This document shows, piece after piece, positions 41,925 to 52,302 of a stretch of 64,000 nucleotides of DNA. Every line of letters begins with the position of its first letter. Position 1 is the first letter of the stretch. The stretch covers positions 1-64,000 of the forward strand of contig NZ_PVBQ01000004.1 in the NCBI RefSeq assembly GCF_002980525.1, read 5' to 3'. The position numbers were made by a program, and so were the translations under genes. Source of the DNA: Sphingobacterium haloxyli (GTDB taxonomy: Bacteria; Bacteroidota; Bacteroidia; Sphingobacteriales; Sphingobacteriaceae). A model generated the notes under the pieces. The model had not been told where the DNA came from and ran no database searches. It saw only the letters and a program-made list of their open reading frames with translations.

Positions 41925-44900
41925 CTAGTTGTCTATTGATTGATAGTAAGCATCCATATAGGCAACAATATCGTCGTACAATGTCATGTACTGGTTGGCT
42001 TCCGTTGAATTAGGCACTGATGCTTTTTCTCTGAAAGTTTTCCAGAGTGGGAGCGAGTTGACCAAGTCTTTGTCGAGCACATCTTTAACGGCCTGACCGA
42101 TCTGCGCGGGCGCGTAGTGTGCCGCTAATTGCAACTTCTTGATGTGATGTGTCACCAGTTCGAACAATAAGGTGTTCGCCTGTGCGTTTGCTGGCGCAAT
42201 ATCAGTATCAGGGATCTTTTCCTTTGGCGCGACGTCGTATTCAGGCGGTATCCGGCTAACGTAGGTAACCCGATGCAGCACACGCCAACTCTGATTGGTG
42301 TTGGCTCTAGCTTCCCGCAGTGCTGCTGCTCGCGGGTCGTTAGATAGGTTCAGCCATCTCGGATCGACCACTCTTTCGAAAAATTCGTCGAAGTTTCCCT
42401 TGTCCGGGGGTAGATAAAACGTCATAAAGCGATAGGTGTCGACCTTTCCTGGCTCTGACTTAGACGTGTAAAAGGGTTTTTTCGGATCGTTGCCCAAGTA
42501 TTTGTTCAAAAAACCATCAGGATCGGCCTGGATATCCAACGATATAGCAGACGTTTCTTCTTTTGCCTTGCTGACTTCGTATTTCATATGCGTACCCCCG
42601 TTGAGGTCCAACTCGCCCCAGAAACCCACTCCCCCAAATACCAATGTGGTTTCTGCGGTCAGCCCCAATGACCAGTCGAAGCTGTATGAACCACCGTAAT
42701 TTTCCTCAATTTGGCTGACATAGCCTTGCTGCTCACGATAGAGCCCTCCGGCGGCAGTCCAGACGTGTGTACTGTACATGCCTCTTTTCGGCGCCCCCTG
42801 CTTCCAGTCGTAAAGTGCGTTGGATGAAATATCATTATCGAGTTTATAATTCCGGTCTTTGCCCCGTTTTTTCGCGTCGAATTGCTGATACTGGGCCAGT
42901 AATTCCTGGTCTTTCCGTTCAATCTGACGTTTGAGTGCATAGGCTTCGGTCGGCTTGAAGTAACTACCCCTTTGTACATCGGCATTTTGATAGTCCGGAT
43001 CATTTTTTAATCCTACTTTGCCATCCAATGTGCCATTTTTCACATACGCTGGGTTCAACGGGAAATAAATCAGATTGACATCTGGCGGAATCTCTGTATT
43101 GGGGGCGATCGTAGTGCCCATGAGGGCGCCGGTGTCTTGCAGTAGCAGCGTATAAACATCCGCTGTGGCCGATTTGACTAACGCATACCCCTCGTTGTTC
43201 GGGATAAAACGCCTTTCACCGTTTTTAAGGAGCATACCCGCGCCGTCGTCTGGCTCCCAGTCGCCACAGTTATACATGGTGTTGACGTTGCCTGATAGTA
43301 GCTGGGCAGCGAATTGACTGCCGGTATCTTCGCTCTCATTCCATCCTAATCCGAATGTCGCTTTACCGATGACTTCAGTTTTTATGATGTCGGTGATCAG
43401 GATGATTTCCTCTAGTTTTTTTTCAAAGGATACGCCACCGCCGAGCTTGGTGTTAAAAGCCAGATGACTACCGGTATGCTTGGATCCGGAAAAGCGGAAG
43501 GCGGTTGTTTTTTGCTGTGTCAAGGCCACCGACGAACTGTTGTTGTACGCGAAGTACGACGGCTTGGTAGGATCTAGGTAATAGGGCTTAGTGAGGTTTT
43601 CGCTGGGCAGCGGTGGTGCGCCCTCCACGTAGCCAATCAGCGATGGGTTGGTTTGGACCTGCCCTAGGTAAACCATGTTGAGATCGCCCACTTTATACCC
43701 CGAGGCGTGCACGATATGGCCGTCTTGATCGATATACAGATAGCAACGTTTTAAGACGCTGAATGATTGGCCACTTGCATCATACTGCACATCGGCATAT
43801 TCCACTGCGGCTGGCCCCGAGCGAAGAGATGCTTGTGCATCGGTGGCAAGGCCTCCCATGGCATTCCGGACCCCTGGCCCTTCGTTTGCGACCGGTGCCG
43901 TCGATGGCACCCAATAAGGAGATGCTTGATCCGTATCAATTTTAAATATGCCGTTGTTGCCGTAAGCCGATTCATCGACGCATCGATCGCCCGATCCGGT
44001 ATCAAAGGCCCAGTAACCGACCAAATGTGTCTTCAATCCCGATACATGCCGGTTCATGTTATCGGTAATTTGCTCGTTGGTTCGGCGCTCCGACCAGACC
44101 CGTACTTCTTCTAGATAGCCCTCGAAACCATTCGTGACCACGGCACTATCGTTTATGCAGCCGCCGATGGCAGCTTGCGGCGTCATATAGCCGCCGAAAT
44201 CGCCTGGAAGTGCATTGATGCCTGTAGTCAGCTTTCCGTTAATGAGCAGTTGCATGGTGGCATTATCATGGACCACAACCCACATTTCCTCCTCGTTGCT
44301 TAACCATACGGCATCGTTTGATGATACGCTATCATAGGCCGTGCGTCCATTTTGTTCGTTAAAATACCACGCTGATGTAAGCCCATCTTGCGGAGTTTCT
44401 TTGATTGTATATAAGGTAGCTACCTGCTCTTTTCCAAGCACTTTATTCCATAACAGTACATCCGAGATCGTACCCGAAAAGAATGCTTGCTCAGACGCTT
44501 CCGCATCGGGCCGTGTCCGACCCATATTCAATGGTGTATTGGAGTCAAAAAAGCGGACGTTACCATACAATATCGCGGCATGAGGAGCGCTATCGTCTGG
44601 AAACGTAGCAACTAACTGACCGTTTACAAACAATTTCAAGACTAACCGGTGGTAATTTTCGATCGATGTGCCCAGCTGCTTGATTTTTTCTCCATTTTGG
44701 TTTTGGGCGACGTTCTCCACCTGTTCTGTGACTTCGATGAGCTCGGCCGTAAAGACCAGATGTGTCATTTCTGTGCTGGTCAACGGACTCGTGGATCGGC
44801 ATGTTATATATTGCTTGTTGAGCGGTAAGGCATTGCCGGCTTTATCGGTGGCGTTTTTGCAGCGAACTGTTAGGTAGGGCTTACCATCTTGCAGGCCAAT

Positions 44901-47900
44901 CTCATAGCTTTGCTCGTCTTCTGTTGCCCCAAATTTGCTGAGCAGCACTTGTTTCTCCTTGGTCGTTTGATCGGCTTTCACCCAAAGTGAGGCTGCAAAT
45001 GCCTTGTCGAAGTTAAGGCCGTTGTTTGCGCCGCAATCCGCATAGTTTCCGTCGGTTAATCGAACACCGTAATGGGGTTGATAGGTAGCGGCCAGATGCG
45101 TCCATTGGTTGTTCGGTACGGCAGCCATTTCGGTGACGACGGCTTGTTTACCAACAGCGGCATAAGCATATTTAAATACGCCAAGGCTTTCCCATATACA
45201 CTTTTCAGTATCGAAGCTTGTACCGTACAGACCTTGTGTGGTCATCGCTTCATTGACAACGGATCCGTTACTCGTTTGGCGATCCAGCCGCCAAAGCAGT
45301 TGCAGGTTATCAGCACTCGATTGTAAAACTCGGTGGTAGTGGTCGGTGACAAACTGTGGGGACAAACTGTCGCGGTATAGGGAAAATTGGTTAAGCCCCA
45401 TTTCCATTTCTAGCTGTCCCTCCGTGGACTGGGCGTTGCCGCCAACGGTTACCACATGGTTATTGCCCTCGGGCTTACGGGTAGTGTCACTTTTTCCAGA
45501 CGAAGAGCCATTGATAAAAAACGAAAGAATTCCGTTTGCGCGTGACACGGTAATCTGGCTCCAGCTGTTGTCGGCTATGTCTTGGGTAAATGCTGACCTT
45601 ACAGGATCCAAGCTGCCTGTTTGAACGGTGTAAGACAACCTACCTGTAGGGTCAAGGTGTAGTGTTTCGATCTGATCGGTTGTTTCGCCGTTTTTGAAGG
45701 TAAGCGTCAAAACCGGTGCTGGGCGATCCGGTTCAATTGTTCTCAACGCGGGCTTAATATAGAGCTGTACGGCATAGTTATCTTGGTTAGGAAACAAGCG
45801 TTTGTCTCTTTTTGAATCGTCCATACAATCCGCATCATTTACTTCCAGCTTGCCCTTACCCATCAGGTAGAGCATGTCGCTGCGCTTTAGCCCCAGCATA
45901 TTCTGGCTTTTATCGACGCCATTTTCGATATCGAGGTGTAGGATGCGGTTGGTGTCGCTAGCCAACTTATCGTTGGAAAGGGTGGGGTATGTCCAAGCTT
46001 CCAATGTCCGTGCCTGTTGAAGGTTCAGCCGTTGGTACTGACTTCCGCTATTATCGATCGTGATCAGCGAATGTTTGCCGCGTAGCCCTAGCGCTGATGA
46101 TGGCGCTATATCGAGCCAACCGCCGTTTACCCCCGTTTTTAAAGGTAGGGCGGTGGCGGCTCCGTTTTTGTCCGTTGTCAATAGTTGAGGATAGCCGTTG
46201 TTTGCTGGCCGATCAAGTCTGACAGCAAACAGGGGCGATCCCGGTGCTGTCTTTTTTACGGCTAAGCGTTGTTTGAGGGCGTACCCTTTGCTCTTTACAC
46301 CCTGTATTTGGCTTAAAGGAAGGCTCGCGTTGCCGACCAATCCATTGGCGCCGATGGTAAACACCCGGATAAACGCCAATAAAGCCCGTAAGCCAGCTTT
46401 CGGGGCTGCCGCCACGTTGGTGACGGGCAGATCTTGCGCTAGAGCTGGACACTGGAATGCGATGTGGTCCGCGACGATTTTATTATCCCCGTCGGCACTT
46501 TTCTTGATGATTTCGCTTAGTTGGCCAAGCTGTCGGTTAATGTTTTCCCAAATTCCTACAGTTTCGGGTTTCGTTGAATCGCTGTATTGCAGGGATATTT
46601 TGACGGTACACGTCGTCTTGCTGTTTCCGTTTGTTATTGAAAGCGTGGTTGTTTTGATTTCCTTGCTCGGCACCAGCAAGAGTCCATCCGGTCCATCGGT
46701 GGGCAATTGATAGCAAGCGGTGTTGTTCGGGTCGTTATTAGCGCCTGCGGTGTAATCGTAGGTGCTTGAACGGTCGCTGAGTACTTGTGAAAATAGCGTG
46801 ACATCCGTCGGCACATGGTTGATTTGGATGTGTAATGGATTTTCGGGGTTGCCTGGTATGGTGCCCGACAATGTAACGGTGGCGGTGGTGGCCTCTTCGG
46901 CTACCTTCACTTCCACTTTGTCGACCGTTATACCATCGGACTGCGTACTGATTATTTGTAGAAATCCGTGTTGTAGTGGATCTCCCACAGCCAAAAAGCC
47001 TTGTTTATATACGCCTAAGCTATCGTAGAATACCGTGTTGCTATCGAGCACATCGGGGTTTAGTGGATCGTTGGTGTAATGTTCTTCCAGTACAGCTGCC
47101 ACATAATCTGCACGCTGTAGTAGCCCCTGCCACGTCTCGTTATTACCGATGTTGTCGTCCAGTGTTAAGCTGTACAAATTGGTAGCCGTTTTAGCGAGTT
47201 GCACGACACTGTTGTTGAGCAGCGTGCCGGCCTGTCGCCCGATAAATAGCAGGTTGCCGCTGTTAACGGCATCTGCAGAAGCGGGTCCGGCTGTCCAGGG
47301 TATACCAAACACCGGCCGGGAGATCGAGGTGTCATATTGTGCTGCAAGGAAGGCATCGTTGTTGCCTTGGTAATACAGATGTATTAGCCCGTCTTTGCCA
47401 CTCAATAAAAACGGTGTGCTATCCGGCTTGATCGCGCCAAAAAGGGTGTAACCATCGTCGTCGGCTACCGGGAGCGCAATGCCGGTGTTCACTGTCAGTC
47501 CCATTTCGTCCATGCTGCTGCTGTCGCCGGTAGGGAGTTTCAGGGGCGGGGTGCCGGGTACCCAGCGCGCGCCAGATAAGGTGGCGTCGTGTGTGCCGGT
47601 TTTAGAATGATCTTTGGCAATCAGTCCCTTGCCTGTATTGAGCGGCCAATAGGCTAGTAAATCAGGGTGGTCCTCCTGAAGGTCGAGTGGTTTAAAGAGA
47701 TTTTTCTTTGCTACGGCCGCCTGATTGCCCTGCCACAGCCGTACTTCATCCAGCATTCCGGTAAAGTTGCCGCCGTCAGCGCCTTGCCCAATGACGGTCA
47801 ATACGGTTTGAGTTGGCGTCTTTCCCTTAAAATCGACCGTGGTTTCCAGTGCTACTTCCGATCCATTGATCAACAGGTGGTAACCAGTTTCATCGTAACA

Positions 47901-49238
47901 GGCAATTACGTTTGTCCAGGTGTCCAGTTCCAGCACATTATCCTTGGTCTCGGCCGAGAGTAGATTCTTGCCATCTCCAAACGCGACGCCGATTTTTAGG
48001 GTGTTGGTAATGTAAACTACGGGGGGATAGTTGGCAGCTGATGTGCCCGGCGCTACACCGAAGATGTATTGTTTATCCAATGTGGTGCCTTTGGGCATGA
48101 CCCAGCATTGTTGCGTGAATGCCGGTCCGAGCGTTAAGGCCGGGTTGGACGGAATAAGCAACTGAGCACAGCCATTGAAAGAGAGGGTAAATTGTCGAGC
48201 ATTCAAGGCGCCTGCTGCCAATGTCTGCGTGGCGTTGTACGTGTTTTGGTAAGCCAGTCGTCCGGTTTCGGCTACCGCGAAATCAAGAACCACAATACCA
48301 TGCGCTGTTTCGTTTTCCGGAGCCGCGACCGCACCCTGACAGGCTAGCATATAGCGGTAGGCATTTTGGAGTTTGAGCTGCTCGTTGTTAGCCGTGCGTA
48401 CCTGTTCTTGTTTGTTGTACAGGCATGCTGAGGGTTGACCGATGAGCGTGATGGGGGCACTCGGCGTGCCACTGCTGGGTTGTGTTAGCGATAGGACCAC
48501 ATTGGGGCGGATGGTCTGCACAGTGGGATCGAACTGGTCGTCGTCAAATTGGAACCATCCACCTGCGGGTTTGATGATGGAGTAGGTGAAGAGCTTGCCT
48601 TCTGCTATCAGAGCGATCTGCCAGGCATATTCATCGGGTGTCGCGGTGGGCAACAATTGTACGTCAAAGCCTGAAATGGAGACTTTTTCACCTGTGGGTG
48701 TCAGCGGAAGTACCCAAACAGGCTCCTCGAAAGGTGTATTGTCCATATCCACAAAGCTTTGGTTGTCTTTAGGACCTAGGGGCGTGTCTGGTTTTTCACT
48801 ACGTTGGAACCGGACTTCCCAGCTTGGTTGTAATATCCAGTTCGGCCGAGCTTTAAGGTTGTTGTCACTGTTTTTAACCGTTGCGGGCTGCTCGGAGAGG
48901 ACATAGCGATTGGCGTACAGTTGATTATCGATGCATCGGAAAATATATATATAGTGTTGGTCGGTGACTACCCGAAAAGTCGAGGTTGCGCCTAACGTGG
49001 GTTCCGGGATACGAAGGATATTGAACCCGGCCATACTCACGGTTGTCGGAAATGGCAATTCTTGGTAGGTCTGCCAATCGAGGTCGTCGTGCGAGGAGGC
49101 GATATCCGGATCCAGGATGTTGAAGCATATGGAGGTGGTACTTTCGTTCGTATTTTCTGCCTGTTTCAACACGAAGGACACGGCACGGCCTTGGTGACTG
49201 ACGGTGACGATATTGCTGTATGTTGTTTTGTCGTTCAT
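41925..49238 (-). CDS. Giant LamG/concanavalin-like repeat protein (2437 residues)
   Basis: The N-terminal 320 residues are beta-rich and unassigned. At least four LamG-like modules follow, recognisable from repeated endings such as GMLDEVRLWQ, GTISDVLLWNKV and GYLEEVRVWSERR, each followed by LAYWPLNTG- or VGYWAFDTG-type motifs. The last 620 residues are different: SFEKKLEEIILITDIIKTEV, FGGVGFWGELDLNGG, then a helical tail ending DIVAYMDAYYQSIDN. There is no signal peptide and no T9SS sorting domain, so export would need another route. LamG modules bind sugars or proteins. Neighbours are a tail-collar protein and a PLC. Function unknown; it looks like a toxin-complex-like or adhesive component. 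Confidence 0.85.
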   Translation of the reverse strand: MNDKTTYSNIVTVSHQGRAVSFVLKQAENTNESTTSICFNILDPDIASSHDDLDWQTYQELPFPTTVSMAGFNILRIPEPTLGATSTFRVVTDQHYIYIFRCIDNQLYANRYVLSEQPATVKNSDNNLKARPNWILQPSWEVRFQRSEKPDTPLGPKDNQSFVDMDNTPFEEPVWVLPLTPTGEKVSISGFDVQLLPTATPDEYAWQIALIAEGKLFTYSIIKPAGGWFQFDDDQFDPTVQTIRPNVVLSLTQPSSGTPSAPITLIGQPSACLYNKQEQVRTANNEQLKLQNAYRYMLACQGAVAAPENETAHGIVVLDFAVAETGRLAYQNTYNATQTLAAGALNARQFTLSFNGCAQLLIPSNPALTLGPAFTQQCWVMPKGTTLDKQYIFGVAPGTSAANYPPVVYITNTLKIGVAFGDGKNLLSAETKDNVLELDTWTNVIACYDETGYHLLINGSEVALETTVDFKGKTPTQTVLTVIGQGADGGNFTGMLDEVRLWQGNQAAVAKKNLFKPLDLQEDHPDLLAYWPLNTGKGLIAKDHSKTGTHDATLSGARWVPGTPPLKLPTGDSSSMDEMGLTVNTGIALPVADDDGYTLFGAIKPDSTPFLLSGKDGLIHLYYQGNNDAFLAAQYDTSISRPVFGIPWTAGPASADAVNSGNLLFIGRQAGTLLNNSVVQLAKTATNLYSLTLDDNIGNNETWQGLLQRADYVAAVLEEHYTNDPLNPDVLDSNTVFYDSLGVYKQGFLAVGDPLQHGFLQIISTQSDGITVDKVEVKVAEEATTATVTLSGTIPGNPENPLHIQINHVPTDVTLFSQVLSDRSSTYDYTAGANNDPNNTACYQLPTDGPDGLLLVPSKEIKTTTLSITNGNSKTTCTVKISLQYSDSTKPETVGIWENINRQLGQLSEIIKKSADGDNKIVADHIAFQCPALAQDLPVTNVAAAPKAGLRALLAFIRVFTIGANGLVGNASLPLSQIQGVKSKGYALKQRLAVKKTAPGSPLFAVRLDRPANNGYPQLLTTDKNGAATALPLKTGVNGGWLDIAPSSALGLRGKHSLITIDNSGSQYQRLNLQQARTLEAWTYPTLSNDKLASDTNRILHLDIENGVDKSQNMLGLKRSDMLYLMGKGKLEVNDADCMDDSKRDKRLFPNQDNYAVQLYIKPALRTIEPDRPAPVLTLTFKNGETTDQIETLHLDPTGRLSYTVQTGSLDPVRSAFTQDIADNSWSQITVSRANGILSFFINGSSSGKSDTTRKPEGNNHVVTVGGNAQSTEGQLEMEMGLNQFSLYRDSLSPQFVTDHYHRVLQSSADNLQLLWRLDRQTSNGSVVNEAMTTQGLYGTSFDTEKCIWESLGVFKYAYAAVGKQAVVTEMAAVPNNQWTHLAATYQPHYGVRLTDGNYADCGANNGLNFDKAFAASLWVKADQTTKEKQVLLSKFGATEDEQSYEIGLQDGKPYLTVRCKNATDKAGNALPLNKQYITCRSTSPLTSTEMTHLVFTAELIEVTEQVENVAQNQNGEKIKQLGTSIENYHRLVLKLFVNGQLVATFPDDSAPHAAILYGNVRFFDSNTPLNMGRTRPDAEASEQAFFSGTISDVLLWNKVLGKEQVATLYTIKETPQDGLTSAWYFNEQNGRTAYDSVSSNDAVWLSNEEEMWVVVHDNATMQLLINGKLTTGINALPGDFGGYMTPQAAIGGCINDSAVVTNGFEGYLEEVRVWSERRTNEQITDNMNRHVSGLKTHLVGYWAFDTGSGDRCVDESAYGNNGIFKIDTDQASPYWVPSTAPVANEGPGVRNAMGGLATDAQASLRSGPAAVEYADVQYDASGQSFSVLKRCYLYIDQDGHIVHASGYKVGDLNMVYLGQVQTNPSLIGYVEGAPPLPSENLTKPYYLDPTKPSYFAYNNSSSVALTQQKTTAFRFSGSKHTGSHLAFNTKLGGGVSFEKKLEEIILITDIIKTEVIGKATFGLGWNESEDTGSQFAAQLLSGNVNTMYNCGDWEPDDGAGMLLKNGERRFIPNNEGYALVKSATADVYTLLLQDTGALMGTTIAPNTEIPPDVNLIYFPLNPAYVKNGTLDGKVGLKNDPDYQNADVQRGSYFKPTEAYALKRQIERKDQELLAQYQQFDAKKRGKDRNYKLDNDISSNALYDWKQGAPKRGMYSTHVWTAAGGLYREQQGYVSQIEENYGGSYSFDWSLGLTAETTLVFGGVGFWGELDLNGGTHMKYEVSKAKEETSAISLDIQADPDGFLNKYLGNDPKKPFYTSKSEPGKVDTYRFMTFYLPPDKGNFDEFFERVVDPRWLNLSNDPRAAALREARANTNQSWRVLHRVTYVSRIPPEYDVAPKEKIPDTDIAPANAQANTLLFELVTHHIKKLQLAAHYAPAQIGQAVKDVLDKDLVNSLPLWKTFREKASVPNSTEANQYMTLYDDIVAYMDAYYQSIDN

Positions 49239-49246
49239 AACAGGAA

Positions 49247-50788
49247 TTATTTGTTTGCTTTGATATAAAAATGGACAGCTACGTTGATAGGACGGGATTC
49301 GGCATCACCGCCGTCGGTACAGGTGCTTTGTTCGTATTGACCATTGTCGGCTGTGTTATTACTGCTGGTGACACCGTGCGTCCCTTTAGAGGATGTGGGT
49401 AGATGGTCAAAGCTGGCACTAAACGGCGTGCCGGGACGTTTGGTGGCGTAGGGTTGCGTCTGTCCGATGACAGGCTCATCGTCTTGGGTGTCGCCTTGGG
49501 CTCCACGTAAGAATTTGCCACGTAGGTCGGGAAGTTGAAATGCATCAGGGGGGATATTTTGATCCGGATTGTTGTACAGATTTTTGACCACCGCGTATAA
49601 CGCGCTGTATGTATGCTGCGGGTAGATTTGACCTTTGCACGGTAACCAGTAATCGTTTTCGGGCAATGTGCTACCCCCGTAGGCGATAATGGTACCCACG
49701 GGCCAGTCATCGGACAGGAGCTGCTGATATAACACGTGCCAGGCGACGGCCGTGTTAATTGGGCGTGTTTCTTCGTCGCCGCCACCCGTCGTTAGCGCAA
49801 TAGGACCGGAAGAGTTCTTATTCCACTTGTAGACGTCTTTGACTAAACCTGACATAGCAGGTGCTCCGGATTGGTTCGGCAGGTGGGGAATGGCGGTACG
49901 AAACGGTTTGGATACGGGGTAGCCGGTGGCGTCAGCTTGTTTTGAGCCCACCGCGTTGCCGGTGTTTCCTCCTGGTTGAAGTGCTTCCCGGCCCTCGGCT
50001 TCGGGATCGCGGTTTTCGGCATCCATGTTCACGCCACGGAGAAAATAGCCACGCAGATCGGGTAGGTTAAACTTGTTGTCACCGGTAGACCCAAATGCGG
50101 TTCCGATGGCTGCAAATAGCGATTCAAACTTACCCACGCGCTGGCGTTCTGCGCCTTCGCAGCTTGCCCAATTGCTGGCGAGGGCTGTAATAGCATGACC
50201 GGCATACGCCATGACCGTGCCTACGGGTGGTGTAGCGAGTCCTCCACTGTTGGTCGTTGTTTTCCATTTGATCAGGTAATAGACGTATACATTAATTGGT
50301 CTTGTTTCTTTGTCGCCACCTGTGCCGTCTGTGTCGCCATAACCATCTTCATCGCGGTATTTGCCAGCATCGTCGACGCATGCTCCTTTGTCCAATTTAG
50401 AATTTCCGATCTTGTTTTTGGGAATGGTCGCGGTAAAGTCCTTACGAGGTTTTCCGGTGGCCCAAGGTTGAAAGGAACCTACCGTGTTGCCTGCGTTTCC
50501 ATTGTCGTGAAGTGCTGTTCGGCTGGCCGCATCCGGGTCATTGCCGGAATCTTCGCTTACGCCTCGCAGAAACAGACCTCTGAAATCCGGAATATTAAAT
50601 CTACCGTCGGCTGGGCTTCCAAACGCCTGACCAATGGTGTCGAATAGTTCTTTGTATTCTGTTTGTGATAATTCCGCGCCGTCGCAGATTAGCCACCCTG
50701 CTGCCTTTAAGGTGTCGCGTTGTGTTTTGGCATCGCCACTATAGGGTATGATGGTGCCCACGGGGGCATCGGAGCTGTTGTTTTTCAT
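49247..50788 (-). CDS. Triple phage tail-collar domain protein
   Basis: The 513 residues form three tandem copies of the collar domain, each starting PVGTIIPYSG / PVGTVMAYAG / PVGTIIAYGG. Each continues with CDGAELSQ- or CEGAERQR-type strands, FNIPDFRGLFLRGV / FNLPDLRGYFLRGV / FQLPDLRGKFLRGA, and an RPIN motif near its end. Phage collar domains trimerise; here the trimer appears encoded on one chain. Such microcystin-dependent-protein-like genes occur near contractile tails and surface structures. It precedes the LamG gene by eight bases. No signal peptide is present. Confidence 0.88.
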   Translation of the reverse strand: MKNNSSDAPVGTIIPYSGDAKTQRDTLKAAGWLICDGAELSQTEYKELFDTIGQAFGSPADGRFNIPDFRGLFLRGVSEDSGNDPDAASRTALHDNGNAGNTVGSFQPWATGKPRKDFTATIPKNKIGNSKLDKGACVDDAGKYRDEDGYGDTDGTGGDKETRPINVYVYYLIKWKTTTNSGGLATPPVGTVMAYAGHAITALASNWASCEGAERQRVGKFESLFAAIGTAFGSTGDNKFNLPDLRGYFLRGVNMDAENRDPEAEGREALQPGGNTGNAVGSKQADATGYPVSKPFRTAIPHLPNQSGAPAMSGLVKDVYKWNKNSSGPIALTTGGGDEETRPINTAVAWHVLYQQLLSDDWPVGTIIAYGGSTLPENDYWLPCKGQIYPQHTYSALYAVVKNLYNNPDQNIPPDAFQLPDLRGKFLRGAQGDTQDDEPVIGQTQPYATKRPGTPFSASFDHLPTSSKGTHGVTSSNNTADNGQYEQSTCTDGGDAESRPINVAVHFYIKANK

Positions 50789-50800
50789 GAGGGAAGGGAT

Positions 50801-51535
50801 TTATTTTTGAATACTAGCTATTATACAGTTCATGACGGCTTTAAAGCCGTTTGTTTTTAAGTCGGTCAGCGCATAGCCACCAGCCAGATCGTTTATAGTC
50901 TGCGGTATACCATTAGCCTTCTCGTTGGAAAGGGCTGATGACAATAGGATCTCGATGTCGTTGCCAAACTGGAGGCTCGTGGTATAGAGTTGGTGGGCCT
51001 GCCGCTCGACATGGAGCTGGTTTCCTAAGCTGATCTGTTGATCGAGATAATCGAGCTTGCTTTGTAGTGTATAGATGCACTGGTGATAAAACATATGGCC
51101 CACGGCTGTGCGCAGTCGTTCGAGTAGGTCGGCCAAGACGAAGATATACCACCTTTTTTTAATTGATTCACTGACGGCGGAGGTTCGTAGAAGTGCCCAG
51201 ACTTTTAAAAAGGCATGCATGGGGTGTTCAATCAATGCGGTTACTAACATACCGTCTGCGTCTTTGATGCCGGTCCATTCTCGAAAATCTTGATCACTGG
51301 AATAATGTTCGAGTCCAAAATGCCAGTTTCTTCCGGGTGGCGGATTTTTTTTTAAGTCAAGGAGGGCTTCGGGCAGTTGTATCCGTTGCATTTCCGCCAG
51401 CGATATAAAGCTTTGCTTTATCTTTTGCTGGTCGGCCTGGGGAAGCTGTGTGTTAATGGTAGTTGATCTCATTTTTTCATAGGATTGTTTGTTCAATACA
51501 ATGTCTTTACCCCGCCCGTATATTGGATTGGGCAT
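50801..51535 (-). CDS. Unknown protein, first gene of the collar/LamG operon
   Basis: The protein is 244 residues from ATG 51535. It is all-helical in outlook, with heptad-like stretches (INTQLPQADQQKIKQSFISL, LHVERQAHQLYTTSLQFGND). No signal peptide or membrane helix is seen. Position suggests a chaperone, baseplate or regulatory partner of the collar and LamG proteins, but nothing in the sequence proves it. A palindrome lies 33 bases upstream. Confidence 0.7.
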   Translation of the reverse strand: MPNPIYGRGKDIVLNKQSYEKMRSTTINTQLPQADQQKIKQSFISLAEMQRIQLPEALLDLKKNPPPGRNWHFGLEHYSSDQDFREWTGIKDADGMLVTALIEHPMHAFLKVWALLRTSAVSESIKKRWYIFVLADLLERLRTAVGHMFYHQCIYTLQSKLDYLDQQISLGNQLHVERQAHQLYTTSLQFGNDIEILLSSALSNEKANGIPQTINDLAGGYALTDLKTNGFKAVMNCIIASIQK

Positions 51536-51567
51536 ACACAAAGTTTGCAGTAATAGAGTGGTGTTTT

Positions 51568-51584
51568 CAGGTAGTAATTACCTG
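51568..51584. promoter_or_regulatory. Candidate LuxR-type operator
   Basis: CAGGTAGTAATTACCTG is a near-perfect 17-base palindrome (CAGGTA/TACCTG arms). It lies between the end of the response-regulator gene and the start of the collar/LamG operon, a natural place for the NarL-type regulator to bind. Confidence 0.45.
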
Positions 51585-51615
51585 ACTATAGGAAAGAGGT
51601 AAAAATACGGGTACG

Positions 51616-52302
51616 CTATATGTTGATGCTATCGGGATCGATAATTTTCTGCTGGATGGCGTAAAGGACCAAACCGACTAAATTCTTCGCGCCGGTTTTT
51701 GCAAACAGATTGTTCTTATGGCCTTCCACGGTTCGGGTGGTAATAAATAGTTCATCTGCGATTTCTTTGGCCGTCTTTTGTTGTGCCAGTCGAATAAGTA
51801 CATCGCGCTCACGCGAGGTTAATAGGTCGCTGCCAAGCCGCGGTGGAGATACCTTATGGGATATTTGTTTCCTCAGGATACCGACTTGATCTGGTAGCAG
51901 GTAGAAGCCTCTTTGCATAACTTCGTCAAGCACTTCGATCAAAACTGTTAAAGAAACACCTTTAGGTAAAAAAGCGGCTACACCTTTCTTGATCATAAAG
52001 CCCAATGTATCGTTGTGGTAATGGGAGGAAACAACAATAATATGCGCATCGGGGTAGCGATCTTGAATGTTTTCGAGTAGGGTTAGCCCGTCCATTCCTT
52101 CCATTTTCAAATCAATAATATAAGCTTCTGGGTGTTGATCTTCCAGAGCGTCTAAGCGCTCGAGACAGGAATTGCCGTCGGAGGCTTGCAGAACGATTTC
52201 GAACCGATCGAAGTTTTTTAAATAGGAACTCAACAGATCAATGAGCAAAAGATCGTCATCAACCAGTGCCAGTCGGTGTTTTTTTGGTAGGGAAGTGGTC
52301 AT
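51616..52302 (-). CDS. NarL/LuxR-family response regulator
   Basis: This 228-residue protein has a receiver with LALVDDD and phospho-acceptor D64 (YIIDLKMEGMDG), then VSSHY and FLPKG positions. A LuxR HTH follows (LTSRERDVLIRLAQQKTAKE, then ITTRTVEGHKNNLFAKTG). Its start overlaps the kinase stop by four bases. It is the likely regulator of the collar/LamG/PLC operon. Confidence 0.94.
   Translation of the reverse strand: MTTSLPKKHRLALVDDDLLLIDLLSSYLKNFDRFEIVLQASDGNSCLERLDALEDQHPEAYIIDLKMEGMDGLTLLENIQDRYPDAHIIVVSSHYHNDTLGFMIKKGVAAFLPKGVSLTVLIEVLDEVMQRGFYLLPDQVGILRKQISHKVSPPRLGSDLLTSRERDVLIRLAQQKTAKEIADELFITTRTVEGHKNNLFAKTGAKNLVGLVLYAIQQKIIDPDSINI

Noticed and set aside
42490..50647. Many plus-strand frames opposite the collar and LamG genes
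   Set aside because: They have no start context, domains or spacing of genes; the minus-strand products have clear repeats.
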